Shown: positions 39,486 through 51,654, counted from the first letter of the stretch. The stretch is DNA of 64,000 nucleotides from Acanthacorydalis orientalis (GCA_034766995.1 CM068314.1:33965708-34029707); one strand, 5' to 3'. Translations and numbers: made by a program. The notes: generated by a model not told the origin, from the sequence alone.

Positions 39486-40123
39486 CAAAAGGGTCGTTTG
39501 ATAAGTATGGTAAAAAGGGAAATTAAACAATGTTTTTTGAAAAAAATCGATTTTATTACTCAACAAGTCTCCATTGAAGGCTATACACTTGGTTCAGCGA
39601 GTAAAATACGCATTGATGGCAGCGATGTCATCCTCTTTCAACAAGAATTCCTTCCCATCGAGCCAAATTTTAAAGTTAGCTTCTTCCAAACGGTCCAATA
39701 ATGTTGCATAATAGACTCCTGTTATCGTTTTTCCCTTCAGTAAATAGTCGATCAGGATGATTTTTAGTGAATCACAAAAACAATTGCAATCACCTTCCCA
39801 GGCGACAAAACGATCTTCGCCTTCTTCGGCGCACTTTTATCAATCGTTGTCAACTACTTTGATTCCTGCTTCGACCCAGGTGTGTACAGGTGGTTCTATA
39901 TTTGGTGACGAATCGACGCAAAAAGGCCTGCTCGTTTTTTCCATTTTTGCTGCAACTGCTACAATGCTCACTTAAAATAACTGTAAAACATGAACAACGC
40001 GTCGCTTCTGGCTGAAATTTCGCCTAGGCTAGTTTGAAAAGTGACAATTGATAACCGTGAAGTTATCAAATGAATGGTGGAGTCATATCATAGAAATTTG
40101 ACAAACTTATCAAACGAGCCTCG
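39486..40123 (-). mobile_element. Irritans-like mariner relic, internally deleted (copy 2)
   Basis: A 638-base element. The plus-strand left end is CAAAAGGGTCGTTTGATAAG. The right end, read on the minus strand, is CGAGGCTCGTTTGATAAGTT. Flanking TA duplications lie at 39484-39485 and 40124-40125. It is homologous along most of its length to the element at 12630-13394, sharing the leader with a CTATGATATG block and the missing N-terminal half. It carries a further deletion in the catalytic domain. Confidence 0.88.
39580..39985 (-). pseudogene. Mariner transposase remnant, doubly deleted
   Basis: Read on the minus strand: SKNGKNEQAFLRRFVT (start of the catalytic domain), a Lys where the first catalytic Asp should be (VTKYRT), then a segment giving ILIDYLLKGKTITGVYYAT and LLDRLEE. 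It then jumps to WLDGKEFLLKEDDIAAINAY near the C terminus. The DNAP and PSD motifs are missing. Several stops and frameshifts break it. Confidence 0.83.
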
Positions 40124-40453
40124 TATATAATTGATTTAAAACATTCAAATCAAAATGAAACAAACACATTTAAGTGTAATAAACTTATGAAATATCTTTT
40201 ATGATTCTTGTCTCAACATATTTATGATATGAATTTTTATTCGAGTACTAGGTACAAAGAAAAAATAATTATTGATCTTAATTGTGTTAATAGGCTTAAT
40301 ATACTAATAACATACTTTTAATTAAAATTCTTATCAAACTAGGATCATTAATATTGTTAACATATATTTGTTAAATGAAGAATGTTTGAATATGCCTATA
40401 CGAACGATCGTTTCTAACCAGAAATTGCATATCACATGCGATGCGCCTTCGAC

Positions 40454-40475
40454 ATACAACGGCCGACCGTTGTAT
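40454..40475. other. Perfect 9-base hairpin
   Basis: ATACAACGG, a CCGA loop, then CCGTTGTAT. It lies inside a higher-G+C island (40400-40620). Function unknown. Confidence 0.3.
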
Positions 40476-41494
40476 TTCACATGCAACCATGATACAGGTG
40501 TTGATAATGTCATTATACTACTGATGGATTACCATACAGTCTCGTTCCATTCGACCCTCATAGAAAAGCGTTCCTATCTCACCCTTCATATATTATACTA
40601 TTCCTTCCCTCTCATACACGTTATAAGAATACCATTATACATAAAGCATTTACTGAATTGAAACATACTGTATGAAATACATATGTGTGTGGTCAGTAGC
40701 GTAGTGATATGATACAAATGTAAATACAAATGTTTGATGAATATAAAAAACAGTATCTGAAATAATCCATTAAAAGTAATAGACTTTGGATATATAAATA
40801 GAGGGAGAAAATTGTTTTAGAATCTACAAGGGATTTTTGTAAAGGGAAAATTAAATGAAATTCATAAAGATTTCTTAACAAAATTTAATTATAATAAAAG
40901 TATTTTGTTGAAATTATCTTTGTGAATTTTATTTATGGGTATGTATTTTTTATTCAGCTATGTTTTGTAAAACAATACACATGTTAATTTAATTAATAGA
41001 TTACACACATATATGTATTCACTCTTTACGTCTTGTAATTAATAATGAAATATATTTTTACATTTAGTTTAGAAGAAAAATTACATCTAAATATACGTCG
41101 TCTTCTTGAATAACTAAAATCATAATTATTATTGTTTTTAACACTTATTTATAAGTATTTCAATTATTTAATTTAAAATTTGCCTACTTTATACACAATG
41201 CTATTCTTCAATCTCACGTACTTTTAATGTTAAGCAAATATTTTATACAAATTTTACAACTTGTATCCAAAAATTTATTCAAAGAAGGTAAAGTGCATGT
41301 TAAAATTGTCTAGTTTATTTTATATCTCATAATATTCTATAAATTTTGTATGCAGTTTTTAAAGGAATTCAGTTCTTGGAAGTAAATTGAGGAAATTCAG
41401 AATTGATTTTTACTTCTAACGTCTGTCTTGATATTTGTTGAAATAATTTCAAGAATTTCTTGTTTTTTGATATCATATTAAAACACCACTTTGT

Positions 41495-41496
<2 letters not shown>

Positions 41497-41573
<77 letters not shown>
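41497..41573. repeat. (TA)n(TG)n microsatellite
   Basis: About 22 TA units, then about 16 TG units, the longest TG run in the window. Confidence 0.97.
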
Positions 41574-41576
<3 letters not shown>

Positions 41577-41643
41577 GTATCAATTGTATAAAATGGAAAA
41601 ACATGGAATAGGCTTTTTTCTAGCACTGGATTGACAGAGACTG

Positions 41644-41647
<4 letters not shown>

Positions 41648-41698
<51 letters not shown>
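41648..41698. repeat. (TA)n microsatellite
   Basis: About 25 TA units. Confidence 0.97.
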
Positions 41699-41702
<4 letters not shown>

Positions 41703-42004
41703 ATTTAAAATAATTTGCACAATGTTCTATTGAACATCATGGAATGGGCACAGTTCTAATCTTATTGTTTTCCATCTTCAATTAGGGAAAAAATATTGTA
41801 AATAATATAATAATGTTTTATATATTTTTTTAATATTTAATATTGACATTTTTAATACTGATAGAATTAAAATTAAATGCATAATTTAATCACACACATA
41901 TATAACTATAGTTACGAACGCATTACTCGGTTGATCATTCTTGAACCGACTTTTATATTAAATCGAAATGAAATTTTTCAATTTGTATAATATTTTTCAA
42001 ACTT

Positions 42005-42038
42005 TCTTCACTTCTACAATATATTGTAGAAGTGAAGA
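42005..42038. repeat. 34-base perfect palindrome
   Basis: The 17-base arm TCTTCACTTCTACAATA is followed with no spacer by its exact reverse complement. It is not a simple repeat. It lies between two TA-array clusters and has no recognised family. Confidence 0.9.
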
Positions 42039-42189
42039 GCTATCTATTGACCTAAAACGACTAAAGTAAGCAAAAACATATTAAAATAATTTATTAATTA
42101 AAGAAAATCAACAATTACTTTTATTAAGCCTTTCAAAATTTGTTATAATTTTAAATACTTTTTCTATATTACTTAGAATCAAATTATGT

Positions 42190-42190
42190 T

Positions 42191-42259
<69 letters not shown>

Positions 42260-42270
42260 GTGTGTGTGAG

Positions 42271-42312
<42 letters not shown>
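42190..42312. repeat. Block of TA/TG microsatellites
   Basis: Three TA runs separated by TACATA and TGTGTGTGAGTATATG segments. Open frames through it on both strands are artefacts. Confidence 0.96.
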
Positions 42313-42313
<1 letters not shown>

Positions 42314-43177
42314 GTACGTATGTAAATAAATACTTGGAAAATAATACTTCCAATGTACACTTAAAAAGATATTGAAAGCGATATTGAAAGATATTGTGTT
42401 CCATCTGTTACTTGCTATGTACATTCAATATATACATTTAATTTTTAAAATACAATTCAATAACCTCCTCCAGTATAATAAATTTAATATATTATTCAGC
42501 TGCGCTACTGAATGTACATATATGACTATTTTTCTGTAATTTATATGAAATCGTTATACACTGTAGAAAAATTTCAATGTAACAGATAGGTACCTTGTAA
42601 AGACACGTAATGCAGAAACGATATCGTATGTTTATTTTTATTTATACCGTTTCATTTATTTGAAATATTTCTAGAATTTTTTATTGAAAAATTTATAACA
42701 TATATTTTTTCAGTTCATTATTTCAACGTTTAATGGTTAAAACTGCCCTTGTATTGATTCTTTATGATTACATTTCATTCTCACCAAAAGGGGATATTTT
42801 AATTCATTCCGATAAGATTCTAAATACTCTAACGAATACGGCAGTCGTTTCCGCTCACGCTTTATTGTTTGATTTTTTTTCTCTGTACCTGTGAGTAATG
42901 TTTCCTTGAAATATCCACGATTTTATTTCATTTTTATATGTACTATTACAACAGTTTTATGATAATAGATAAGACGATTATTCTTTTAAGTTTTTAAGCA
43001 GAAATATATGTTCTATTTATTTTGTACATGCTTTATATTGTATTACTAAAAAATACTATTTTTCTTGAACATACTTCTGTTAATGTATTCAGAAATTCTT
43101 ATTCTTTTATTAATCATTAATTTACAACTTTTACTTTAATTTTTAAGCGTGAAATCTAGAAAATTATAGTTTTTTAA

Positions 43178-43300
43178 TATATATATATATATATATATAG
43201 TCTATATTTGTTGGGACTTGTATATATTTGTAAAGGAAGCATTCTAACTCAAAATGTACAAAAAATAATAAATAAATAAATAATAAACGTAAATATTGTT

Positions 43301-43339
<39 letters not shown>

Positions 43340-43368
43340 TTTATATATATATATATATATATAGATTA

Positions 43369-43405
<37 letters not shown>

Positions 43406-43411
43406 ATCTCC

Positions 43412-43458
<47 letters not shown>

Positions 43459-43475
43459 TTTATATATATATATAG

Positions 43476-43514
<39 letters not shown>
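43178..43514. repeat. Higher-order TA / TAGATTTATA repeat
   Basis: A short TA run at 43178-43199, then at 43302-43514 TA runs regularly split by AGATTTAT, AGATTAAGAT and AGATCTCC units. This suggests expansion of a longer unit, not just of TA. Confidence 0.9.
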
Positions 43515-43517
<3 letters not shown>

Positions 43518-43765
43518 CGAATATACTTCTAAAAGAATGATTAATTCGTAATATTAACATTTTCTAGTGTTATTTTTTTGCTTCTATACAATTTTTGTAG
43601 AATTAATTCTAAGCAAAAATATGTTTATTTATTTTTTTCTGTGAAAATTCTATAATAAAATTTTATTTTTGATAAATCCATACAATTAAATGATGTATTA
43701 GTGTATTTAAAATTAAAAGATGACAGCACATGAAATTACCCGTGCAAAGAACGAATAAAGCAGAT

Positions 43766-43767
<2 letters not shown>

Positions 43768-43849
<82 letters not shown>
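43768..43849. repeat. (TA)n microsatellite, longest pure run
   Basis: About 41 uninterrupted TA units. Confidence 0.98.
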
Positions 43850-43859
<10 letters not shown>

Positions 43860-44726
43860 AATTAAAATATGTGTTTGCGTTTATAAACGAAAGTGTATTT
43901 TCCAATTTAATTTAAAGCGAGTGTATAACTTTTAATTTACTGTATTTTTCAAATTTTCTATACATTTCATAATTGAATTTTAATTTTATATTTGCTTTAT
44001 TGTTGTGCATTTCATTCTTCTGATACGAAACGTACGCATATATCAAAAAGAACTTAATGAAAATAAGATTTCATAATAACATTTTCTGTAAATGATTTAG
44101 ACTATTGTTAAATTTATTGATGCACAAAACAATTTATCTCAAACAGAATCAAAATGAAAACGTTTAATTTAAACATTACTGTTCTTTACGAAATTAAAAT
44201 CATATCAGTATTATGTATTAATTTAATCATTCAAAAACATACAAAACATTGGAAACATATGTTTTAATACTGACAAAAACTCATGTAACCGTTGTGTTGT
44301 CAACATCAATCCGCTTTTCAAAGTTGTAAAAGTGAGGAAATTGAAAGATAGATGTCTCTTCCAGATCTAGAATATAACTAAACAGTCTGAGTGCAGAGTT
44401 TTGTACGGGAGGAAAAAGTTTTCTGAACAAATATTGCCTTTATATGTCTGTCTGGTTCACAGCAAAAATGCGTTATGTGCAAAAGTGTTGAGAGATTGTG
44501 TGAGTTTTTGTCAGTTTTTAGACAAGATTTTAATGTTTTATCTAACAACATTGACGAAATCGTGATAAAAGCATAGACGTCGCCGGTTTGGACAGGATAC
44601 AAAGTTTGTTTTTATTTTATTTTATGCATAATAGATACGAGGCCATATCATTTAGAAAATAAATCAAATGTTCTTTTGAACTTCATGTAATATTTTATAC
44701 ATAAATATTAACACTTATACGCGTGC

Positions 44727-44727
<1 letters not shown>

Positions 44728-44761
<34 letters not shown>

Positions 44762-44765
44762 TATA
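44728..44765. repeat. (TA)n microsatellite
   Basis: About 14 TA units plus a degraded edge. Confidence 0.93.
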
Positions 44766-45452
44766 AATTCTCTTTTAATAAAATTGTAATACATTAAAAA
44801 TAACTAAAAACTGAGATATATTAAATCCGATTACAATTATTTTCCAATAAAATTATCGTTTACAAAATAAATCATCTGATTTACAATTATAATCACAAAT
44901 AAAGTCCCCGTTTCTATAAATTTGTTATATGTTAACATATTCATACATTTGAAAATGAAAAAATTGATAGAACAATAATGAAAAAATTCTGTTTGTTATG
45001 TATTTATTTATACTTATACGGATTTTACCAAATATATGTTTTATATAAAATAATTAGATGGGATATGTATTGACGTCCATGACATTATTAAAACGGTGAA
45101 TCTAAACTCGATGCTATTATAAAACTTGTTATGTAAGATCTAATAGGGCATCAGGTGTGAATGTCAACTGGTTGTCATGAAGAAAAATCTCCACTTTATA
45201 TTATAGTGGAAGTTGAAATGTTTCTGCATCTACATGGAAACAACCCCTCTTTTCGTGCAACGTAACTGTCAACATTGCAAAAAATCCTCAGGAAGGATTT
45301 CAATTTATTTCGACAAGTACAATCCATTAATATAATATACCAATTTTACGATAATCTTATGTAAACGAAATAAACAAAATATATTACAATATGTATTATA
45401 ATTCAGTTTTAAATAAAAAGTGAATTATAACTATAGAAAAAAAACACCTTTA

Positions 45453-45456
<4 letters not shown>

Positions 45457-45508
<52 letters not shown>

Positions 45509-45519
45509 GAGAGAGAGAG
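45457..45519. repeat. (TA)n(GA)n microsatellite
   Basis: About 23 TA units, then a GA run. Confidence 0.96.
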
Positions 45520-45768
45520 TAGAATCTTACAAGTATGTACGTATACAAAACATAAACAGGCATTTTTTTATTTTTTTTTGAGAACGTTTAAAATCTAAAC
45601 AAATTAATCTCACATTAACTCAAACATTTTTATAAGCAAAAGGAAAACAAACATTAGAGTAAAAAAAGCATAGTTTTACATTTTTATTTTACATAGAATA
45701 ATTTAAAAAAATAATTGAAACGAATCTTAGCCGATAAACTAAAATTTATAGCTTTTTAAAACTTCAAT

Positions 45769-45771
<3 letters not shown>

Positions 45772-45808
<37 letters not shown>
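45772..45808. repeat. (TA)n microsatellite
   Basis: About 18 TA units. Confidence 0.95.
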
Positions 45809-45811
<3 letters not shown>

Positions 45812-46125
45812 ATCCTGGTTTTTATTCTAATTAGATTTATTATTTAATGCATTCTAGATAAATAACCACATTAAATTACGCCTTCATTAAATCCTTTCAA
45901 AAATATGAACATTTTAAAAAAAGTGAACAGTCCTAAATTATTATTTCTTAAACAGAGAAAGTAGAAAATTAAAAATAATTAATCATATCTTTCTATAAAT
46001 AAAAAATAATTCCATCGTAAAATTTCCATAAAACATTTTTTTTCATTTTTCATGTAGACTACCTCTTCGCAACACCGCTCCCTCCGCTACACTCTACAAG
46101 TATCTTGTTAAGCATTTACATTCTC

Positions 46126-46335
46126 GATCATCAATGATTGGTTAATGGATATCGCGTGATCTCTGTTTTGATTGATTCACATCAGTCACATGTATGTAGC
46201 TCTCTTATGGTGTACAACAAAGGAGGGTACACGATCAGTCTAAAACTGATAAAAAATATATTCAAAATATTGTATTCACTAAAGATTTAGAGTAAAAAAA
46301 TTGTTACACATTTTAACATTGTATTTTGTTTTTTT
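46126..46335 (+). repeat. Unclassified interspersed repeat, copy A
   Basis: Matches the minus strand of 59135-59270. Shared landmarks in order are: TGATTGG then ATGG and CGTGATCT (46136-46161); TTTTGATTG and ATCAGT (46166-46186); and TTGTTACACATTTTAAC then TGTATTTTGTT (46300-46330). Copy A has about 80 extra bases in the middle. The A-rich stretch and GC tail to 46500 may belong to the same element. No coding sense or terminal repeats are seen; it could be a SINE, MITE or Helitron-like fragment. Confidence 0.7.
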
Positions 46336-46414
46336 TTTGTAAATTTTTCCAATAAAAGTTACATTTTGCACTGGTTATTTGTACGTATAATTTATTAATT
46401 TCTGTTATTTGTTA

Positions 46415-46500
46415 GAGGAGAGCGAGCGTCATCGAGTGTGGGGCGAAGCCCTCTCTCCCGGGATCTACGAGCATAGCGTGTACAGGGCAGAGCCTCTGGG
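46415..46500 (+). repeat. GC-rich hairpin island
   Basis: Contains GAGCGAGCGTCATCGAG, the hairpin GGGGCGAAGCCC and GGGCAGAGCC. It resembles, by motif order, the minus strand of 8565-8630 (GGCGAGCGCAACGAAC, GGGCGAAGCCCC). It lies downstream of the interspersed repeat copy A. Confidence 0.45.
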
Positions 46501-46673
46501 TACTAAAAAATATAAATTTGTGATTAATATCTTTGAATATATTAAGTAAAAATTGAAAACATATTTTTTAAACTAAATCAAAAACGTTTTTTTAATAAGA
46601 AAACTTCATATTAAAGAAATTTATATTAATTTAAGATTGTTACTTTCGAGGAAGTAATAAAAGTAATATATTT

Positions 46674-46706
<33 letters not shown>
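46674..46706. repeat. (TA)n microsatellite
   Basis: About 15 TA units. Confidence 0.95.
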
Positions 46707-46708
<2 letters not shown>

Positions 46709-46819
46709 GTGTTTATAGTTATAACGGTGGAAAATGTTTAAATACATATTTTCGTTTATCTGTAGACAAGTTCGTATTAATGACGCTTTATGTAGTTAAG
46801 TTTTTGTCATAAAACATTT

Positions 46820-46840
46820 TTCGTTAGAGCGTCTAACGAA
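46820..46840. other. Perfect 9-base stem hairpin
   Basis: TTCGTTAGA, GCG, TCTAACGAA. A possible factor site or chance palindrome in a higher-G+C block. Confidence 0.25.
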
Positions 46841-47861
46841 GTTTATGCCTCAGAGACAAAAAGTGATGATAAGAAAAGTAAGGAAAACTGAGAGTAAGGC
46901 TTTTCCAATTTCACACCTCTCTGATTTCGTTATACGAAAGTCGTAATAGGGTCTGCGAGTCCAGTCGCGGTAACCGTCTGTCGTTGTCCCAAATTTAAAT
47001 TTGCTTTTAGGGACATTCCACCCACATCTCTATCTATACATCAATCTGAAAAGGGTCGCCAGATATAAACTTCACTGAATTGTGAAAAGAAATTCCGAAT
47101 ATTTAGTGAATTTCAGCTATTTTATATAAATGGCATATCATAATTAATGTTTACATCTCTGCGAATGAATATATTCTACGTTACACACTTCGAATTAATT
47201 TTGTAATTGAATTTATTTCAATTACATTTATTTGAATCGTTATATCGTTGTATGTATGTGTCTGATTTTATTATTTAATTCACAAAATTATTTGTTGTAT
47301 GCATTATACACAATGTATAATAAAAAGAACACGCTATATAATTAATATAACTCGGAATATGTTGTTTCATTATTAAAAAAAGAAAATAAAACTTCTTGTT
47401 ATTTTTCTCTTATCTCTCTCTTTCTCTCTCTCTTACACATGAATCACTATGTATGTATATAAATATATATTTTAAATACATGTTACTATACTATAAAATA
47501 CACTGTAGAAAACATATATTTACTTTAACCATAAAAGATATAACAAATTGAAAGTAAAACTCGAATATATATATTATTTACTTAACAACAAATGTTTCCA
47601 AGAGCTATTCAAATAATATAAAAGCGAATATAAGCATTGTTAAAGGTTCAGACTTCTTTATCAGAGGGTAATTTTGTAAAGAAAATGTATTGAACGATAC
47701 GGACTTTATGTAGAAAGTGTGACAAATTTTAAAGGGTAGATGATTACTTAATGGTTTAGAAAGATCTTCAGAGTTGTACTGAATGAATATTTTTTCTAAA
47801 AAGTTTTCATTTATTCATTCAATATTATTATTGAAAAATAAACATTATCTTTATTTTAAAC

Positions 47862-47863
<2 letters not shown>

Positions 47864-47930
<67 letters not shown>
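47864..47930. repeat. (TA)n microsatellite
   Basis: About 32 TA units. Confidence 0.97.
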
Positions 47931-47932
<2 letters not shown>

Positions 47933-48474
47933 AATATGGTAATTCTAATAGTAGTCATGATCAATTATTAAATGAAATATATGAATACACAATTATCACG
48001 TGAACATCATCTATTGATTTGATTTCACTATTGTAGTCTTAGAAACAAATTCATTGTTTGAAAATAATTTATTTATAATATACAGAACATATTTCTGAAA
48101 GATTTATATATTTCATCGTATGTTATTCATACCAAACCTATTATTACAATAGAATAAAAAAAATCGACAATGAAGTTTCAATGTAAATTATATAACATTA
48201 CTGCAATTTATAAAAAAATATTTAAAACTTCTATTTAAATGTATAATAAAAAAGTTAATTTTATGAAATATAATTAAATTTTTTTTTTATGAATTGAAAT
48301 AATAATATAAATTTACATAAAACTGTGAAATGGGTTAACATAAACAAGATAATTATTTAAATCTGAATAAAAATAAAACTATGAGTATATAATTAACATT
48401 TTTGTTTCTGTACCTTTACTAACAGAAAAGCAACTTTCATTCATTTGCATTCATTAAAAGAAAGTACATACATA

Positions 48475-48477
<3 letters not shown>

Positions 48478-48547
<70 letters not shown>
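48478..48547. repeat. (TA)n microsatellite
   Basis: About 34 TA units. Confidence 0.97.
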
Positions 48548-48549
<2 letters not shown>

Positions 48550-49248
48550 AAACAGTGGAGATTATCTACACTTGATGTTAAGATGTTAATGTTACACTTG
48601 AATGTTAAGATATTATCAAAAATATAGCACAGCATATTTATTCTGTTCAAAATTTTTAGTAATTATAATTTTTAAGATTTTTATTAAAAATTAAGCACAT
48701 TTGTATGGCGAAACTATTAGTGTCAAATCAAAAATTTGCATAAAAGATGGTTCAGTACAATAGCGCGTTGAAGATAATTTTGACCAGAAAATTTGTTTGT
48801 ATTGTGTGAGAAGTGAAACTCAATTTGGGAAAATAAAATGTCTTTCAATGTTTAGTAAACTTGTAACTCACGGTACTTAATTCGTTTAAACTCAATTATT
48901 TGTTTTCAGTTCTGAAATATATATTTTAGTTAAAAGTATTGAAAAAATACTTTTAATGTACTTTAATTTCTTGAAAGTAATAGATTATGATTTTTCAATA
49001 AAATTTTTCATTTACTAACAAATTCTATTTAAATATCTTAATGTATAATACATTTTATAAAATAATGTGCATAATTAAAAAATAATAATAATCTCAAATA
49101 AAGAATTGAAGATATACCTAATAAATATTTTATTTAAATAATAATATTTTTTACAAGTTACAAAAGTATAGGATATTTTATTAAAAATATAGGACGTACA
49201 ATAAACATTCTACTTAAAGTTTAGTTATTCATATAATTTCTCACAAAT

Positions 49249-49254
<6 letters not shown>

Positions 49255-49282
<28 letters not shown>
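49255..49282. repeat. (TA)n microsatellite
   Basis: About 13 TA units, some 150 bases before the exon. Confidence 0.94.
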
Positions 49283-49439
49283 CGAGTATATGTGTTTGTG
49301 TCTATGTGTATATAATTTATTATCTGTTATTTAGAAATTAATTTCAAATACTTAATTCAAATAAATCAATACAATTGCACAACTTTTCTCCACGTAAATG
49401 AATTTCGCTGTTCAAATGTGTTTTATTTTTCATTTTCAG

Positions 49440-49614
49440 AGCATCACAAAAGTTGAATCTATCCTCGTCACCACATCGAAGAAAGAGACATTCATCTGGA
49501 GATGAAGAAGTACCAGCCACTGGATTCTGTGGTGTTATTCAGAGATCCCCACCGCCTGTCCCGCCCGCTTTGTTGCGAAGAATTGGAGTAAGAGAAATTA
49601 CTGGAGTTGGAAAG
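49440..49614 (+). CDS. KIF26: Internal exon of a KIF26-family kinesin-like gene
   Basis: One 175-base exon. The acceptor is a T-rich tract ending CATTTTCAG (to 49439) and the donor is AAG|GTTAGT (GT at 49615). One leading base completes a split codon, then 58 codons follow, ending on a codon boundary. The peptide runs ASQKLNLSSSPHRRKRHSS, GFCGVIQRSPPPVPPALLRR and ITGVGK. From memory, vertebrate KIF26 proteins have, just before the motor, AAQKLNLSS, a basic stretch, FSGILQTSPPPAPPCLLR and GLGKVKVML. Order, spacing and key residues agree, and the exon ends exactly where the motor's KVKVML strand should begin. KIF26 proteins are atypical kinesins in cell migration and axon growth (VAB-8 in nematodes). 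The exon is less A+T-rich than its flanks. No neighbouring exon was found in the window. Confidence 0.87.
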
Positions 49615-49659
49615 GTTAGTGATTTTTTTCCGTATTCATTCAAAAAAAAATATTTAGAC

Positions 49660-49660
<1 letters not shown>

Positions 49661-49690
<30 letters not shown>
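49661..49690. repeat. (TA)n microsatellite in intron
   Basis: About 15 TA units, only 46 bases past the splice donor. Confidence 0.95.
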
Positions 49691-49693
<3 letters not shown>

Positions 49694-50472
49694 GAATAAA
49701 ATGACGCATGTGTAAAAAATTAAATTTTTAATTATACTAAGAACTTCATATTAAAGAATATAATAATTATATAAAATTAATTCTTTATAGAATTGCCTTC
49801 GTGATATATTAAACTGTATATAAAATTTTATTGGTGTAAAACTATATTTTTCTAGAAATTATAAACTGGAATTTCAATTTTTAATATGAATTTATCTATT
49901 ATTTATTTTGGAGCAAAAATTTTCGAATAAAAATTAATATTTGTTAAAGTTTCTGTTATTTTCAAAAGAAAAAAATCAAATTTAATATATCAAATTCAAT
50001 CATTTTCGAATATAAGAAAAATAAACGAATATAAACTATTAATAAATAATAATTGTTTTTTATATCAATCGTCTAGACATATTATAATTAATAGAATTTT
50101 ATATTACAAATTATGAATAGGAAAGTAAAATATGAAGAAACGGTTAATTTCTTTTAATAACTTAATATTACTCGATATCAGGAGTAAGTTTATAAAAATG
50201 GTGACCAATAATTCTGTTCATATTTATTTAAAAGTTTATAAATTTTCATATAAAATATAAAAATTTGACAAAAATTATGATAAATTAAAAACAAATTATT
50301 CTCACAAGAAAATAGAAATTAATAATAACGTTTCTATAATAATAAAATAAACCATTAGTTTGAAAATATTATATGTAAAAAAGTTCAATTACGATTATAA
50401 AATTTATATTTTTTACATCATAATCTTATATTGATATTGTTCTATATTTTCCTAATGTGAACTTAAATGTTG

Positions 50473-50506
50473 TTATATATATATATATATATGTATGTAC
50501 ATATAA

Positions 50507-50549
<43 letters not shown>
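50473..50549. repeat. TA/TATG microsatellites
   Basis: Two TA runs separated by GTATGTACATATAAATAAAT. Confidence 0.95.
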
Positions 50550-50550
<1 letters not shown>

Positions 50551-51270
50551 TTATCAAATATATTACTAATCTTAAAATGAATTAAATTGCGGTATTCTTA
50601 TCTTATTGTTATTTTAATTAATATAATAATTTACATCTTTGTGCAAGTTTAATTTTTAAACAAACGTTATCAGATTATTTAAAATAATTTGAACATTAGC
50701 AAGCATACTGAAATAGACTGATAAAAGAGAATAAGTGGTAGATAATGCTACCGTCATTTTGCCATTTTCCCTTTGTAATATCATATATAATTATGTGCTT
50801 ACAGACACAATACGTATGATTAATATGTTAATGTCTGGTATTTTGTGCGTAAAAAGCTTTTTATGCGTATATTCTATGTATTTCTGCGTCTGTCATAAAA
50901 AAAACATTGTCTACATCTACATGTCTAAATTCTTCGTCAACGTTTCTGTATGGTATGTGTGTGAAGTAATTATGTATGTATTTTCTTTTTGTAAAATGAG
51001 ATAATAATTTTGTTCAGCTTTTCTGTATTAAATTGTTTTATTCATGATTCATATATTAGTATTGTAAATTATAAAGACAAAGTGTTTTCAAATTCACACT
51101 AGAAGAAAATGTATATTTAATATTTTTTATCTGATTACATTAGGTTGTTTACTTCAAAAAACGCATATTGAATATTTAGTTATTTCATAAATATTGTATG
51201 AGTTGTAAGATGATTTAAAATAATGACGATTTTTTTCGATTGTTATTCGAATTGTATAGAAAACTATATT

Positions 51271-51289
51271 ATCTGTCTATCTATCTATC

Positions 51290-51348
<59 letters not shown>
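51271..51348. repeat. (ATCT)n(TA)n microsatellite
   Basis: About five CTAT/CTGT units, then about 26 TA units. Confidence 0.96.
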
Positions 51349-51353
<5 letters not shown>

Positions 51354-51652
51354 TATTAGGTATACCAAAAAGTATTTCGTAGTTTTATACGAAAATTCAG
51401 TGATGCAAAATAATAAAAAAAAATATTTTCAACGCTTCATTGAGAAATGAAACATATGTTATTTCACCTCTCTTTGTTGATTTTTACGTATATTAAGTTT
51501 TGTATTTTACTTAAACAATATGAAGATTTTGTTAAACAAGTACAAATTATTTAAACAAATTTACATAAAAGATCAAAATGATCTTTTAGATTACAACAAA
51601 GAAACATTATAATAAAAATGAGCAAAAAACTCTCCGTTCATTTTGAATTGTG

Positions 51653-51654
<2 letters not shown>

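Larger units (their letters stand above)
40126..49439. other. A+T-rich DNA left of the KIF26-like exon
   Basis: No exon recognised. It holds many TA arrays, a 34-base palindrome, an interspersed repeat and a GC island (listed). Higher-G+C blocks lie at 40400-40620, 44280-44600, 45110-45290 and 46830-47060; frames through them are short and unfamiliar. The part next to 49440 must be intron. Confidence 0.55.

Noticed and set aside
40368..40661. 97-codon plus-strand frame
   Set aside because: Codon use and content drift to A+T-rich hydrophobic residues, with no domain; only the local hairpin is reported.
43730..43915. Open frames of repeated Ile-Tyr codons, here and at every other TA array
   Set aside because: They are translations of (TA)n on both strands, with no real start context, domain or splice structure.
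44378..44602. Minus-strand 74-codon frame and a plus-strand run reading CVMCKSVERLCEFL
   Set aside because: The plus-strand run looks slightly like a zinc-binding segment, but stops bound it, no splice sites fit and the Cys pattern is incomplete.
46991..47004. Palindrome CAAATTTAAATTTG
   Set aside because: Short and A+T-only in its core; expected by chance in this composition.
46924..47071. Open frame with PVAVTVCRCPKFKFAFRDIP in a higher-G+C block
   Set aside because: No start codon, no good donor and no family match; possible chance or an old exon relic.
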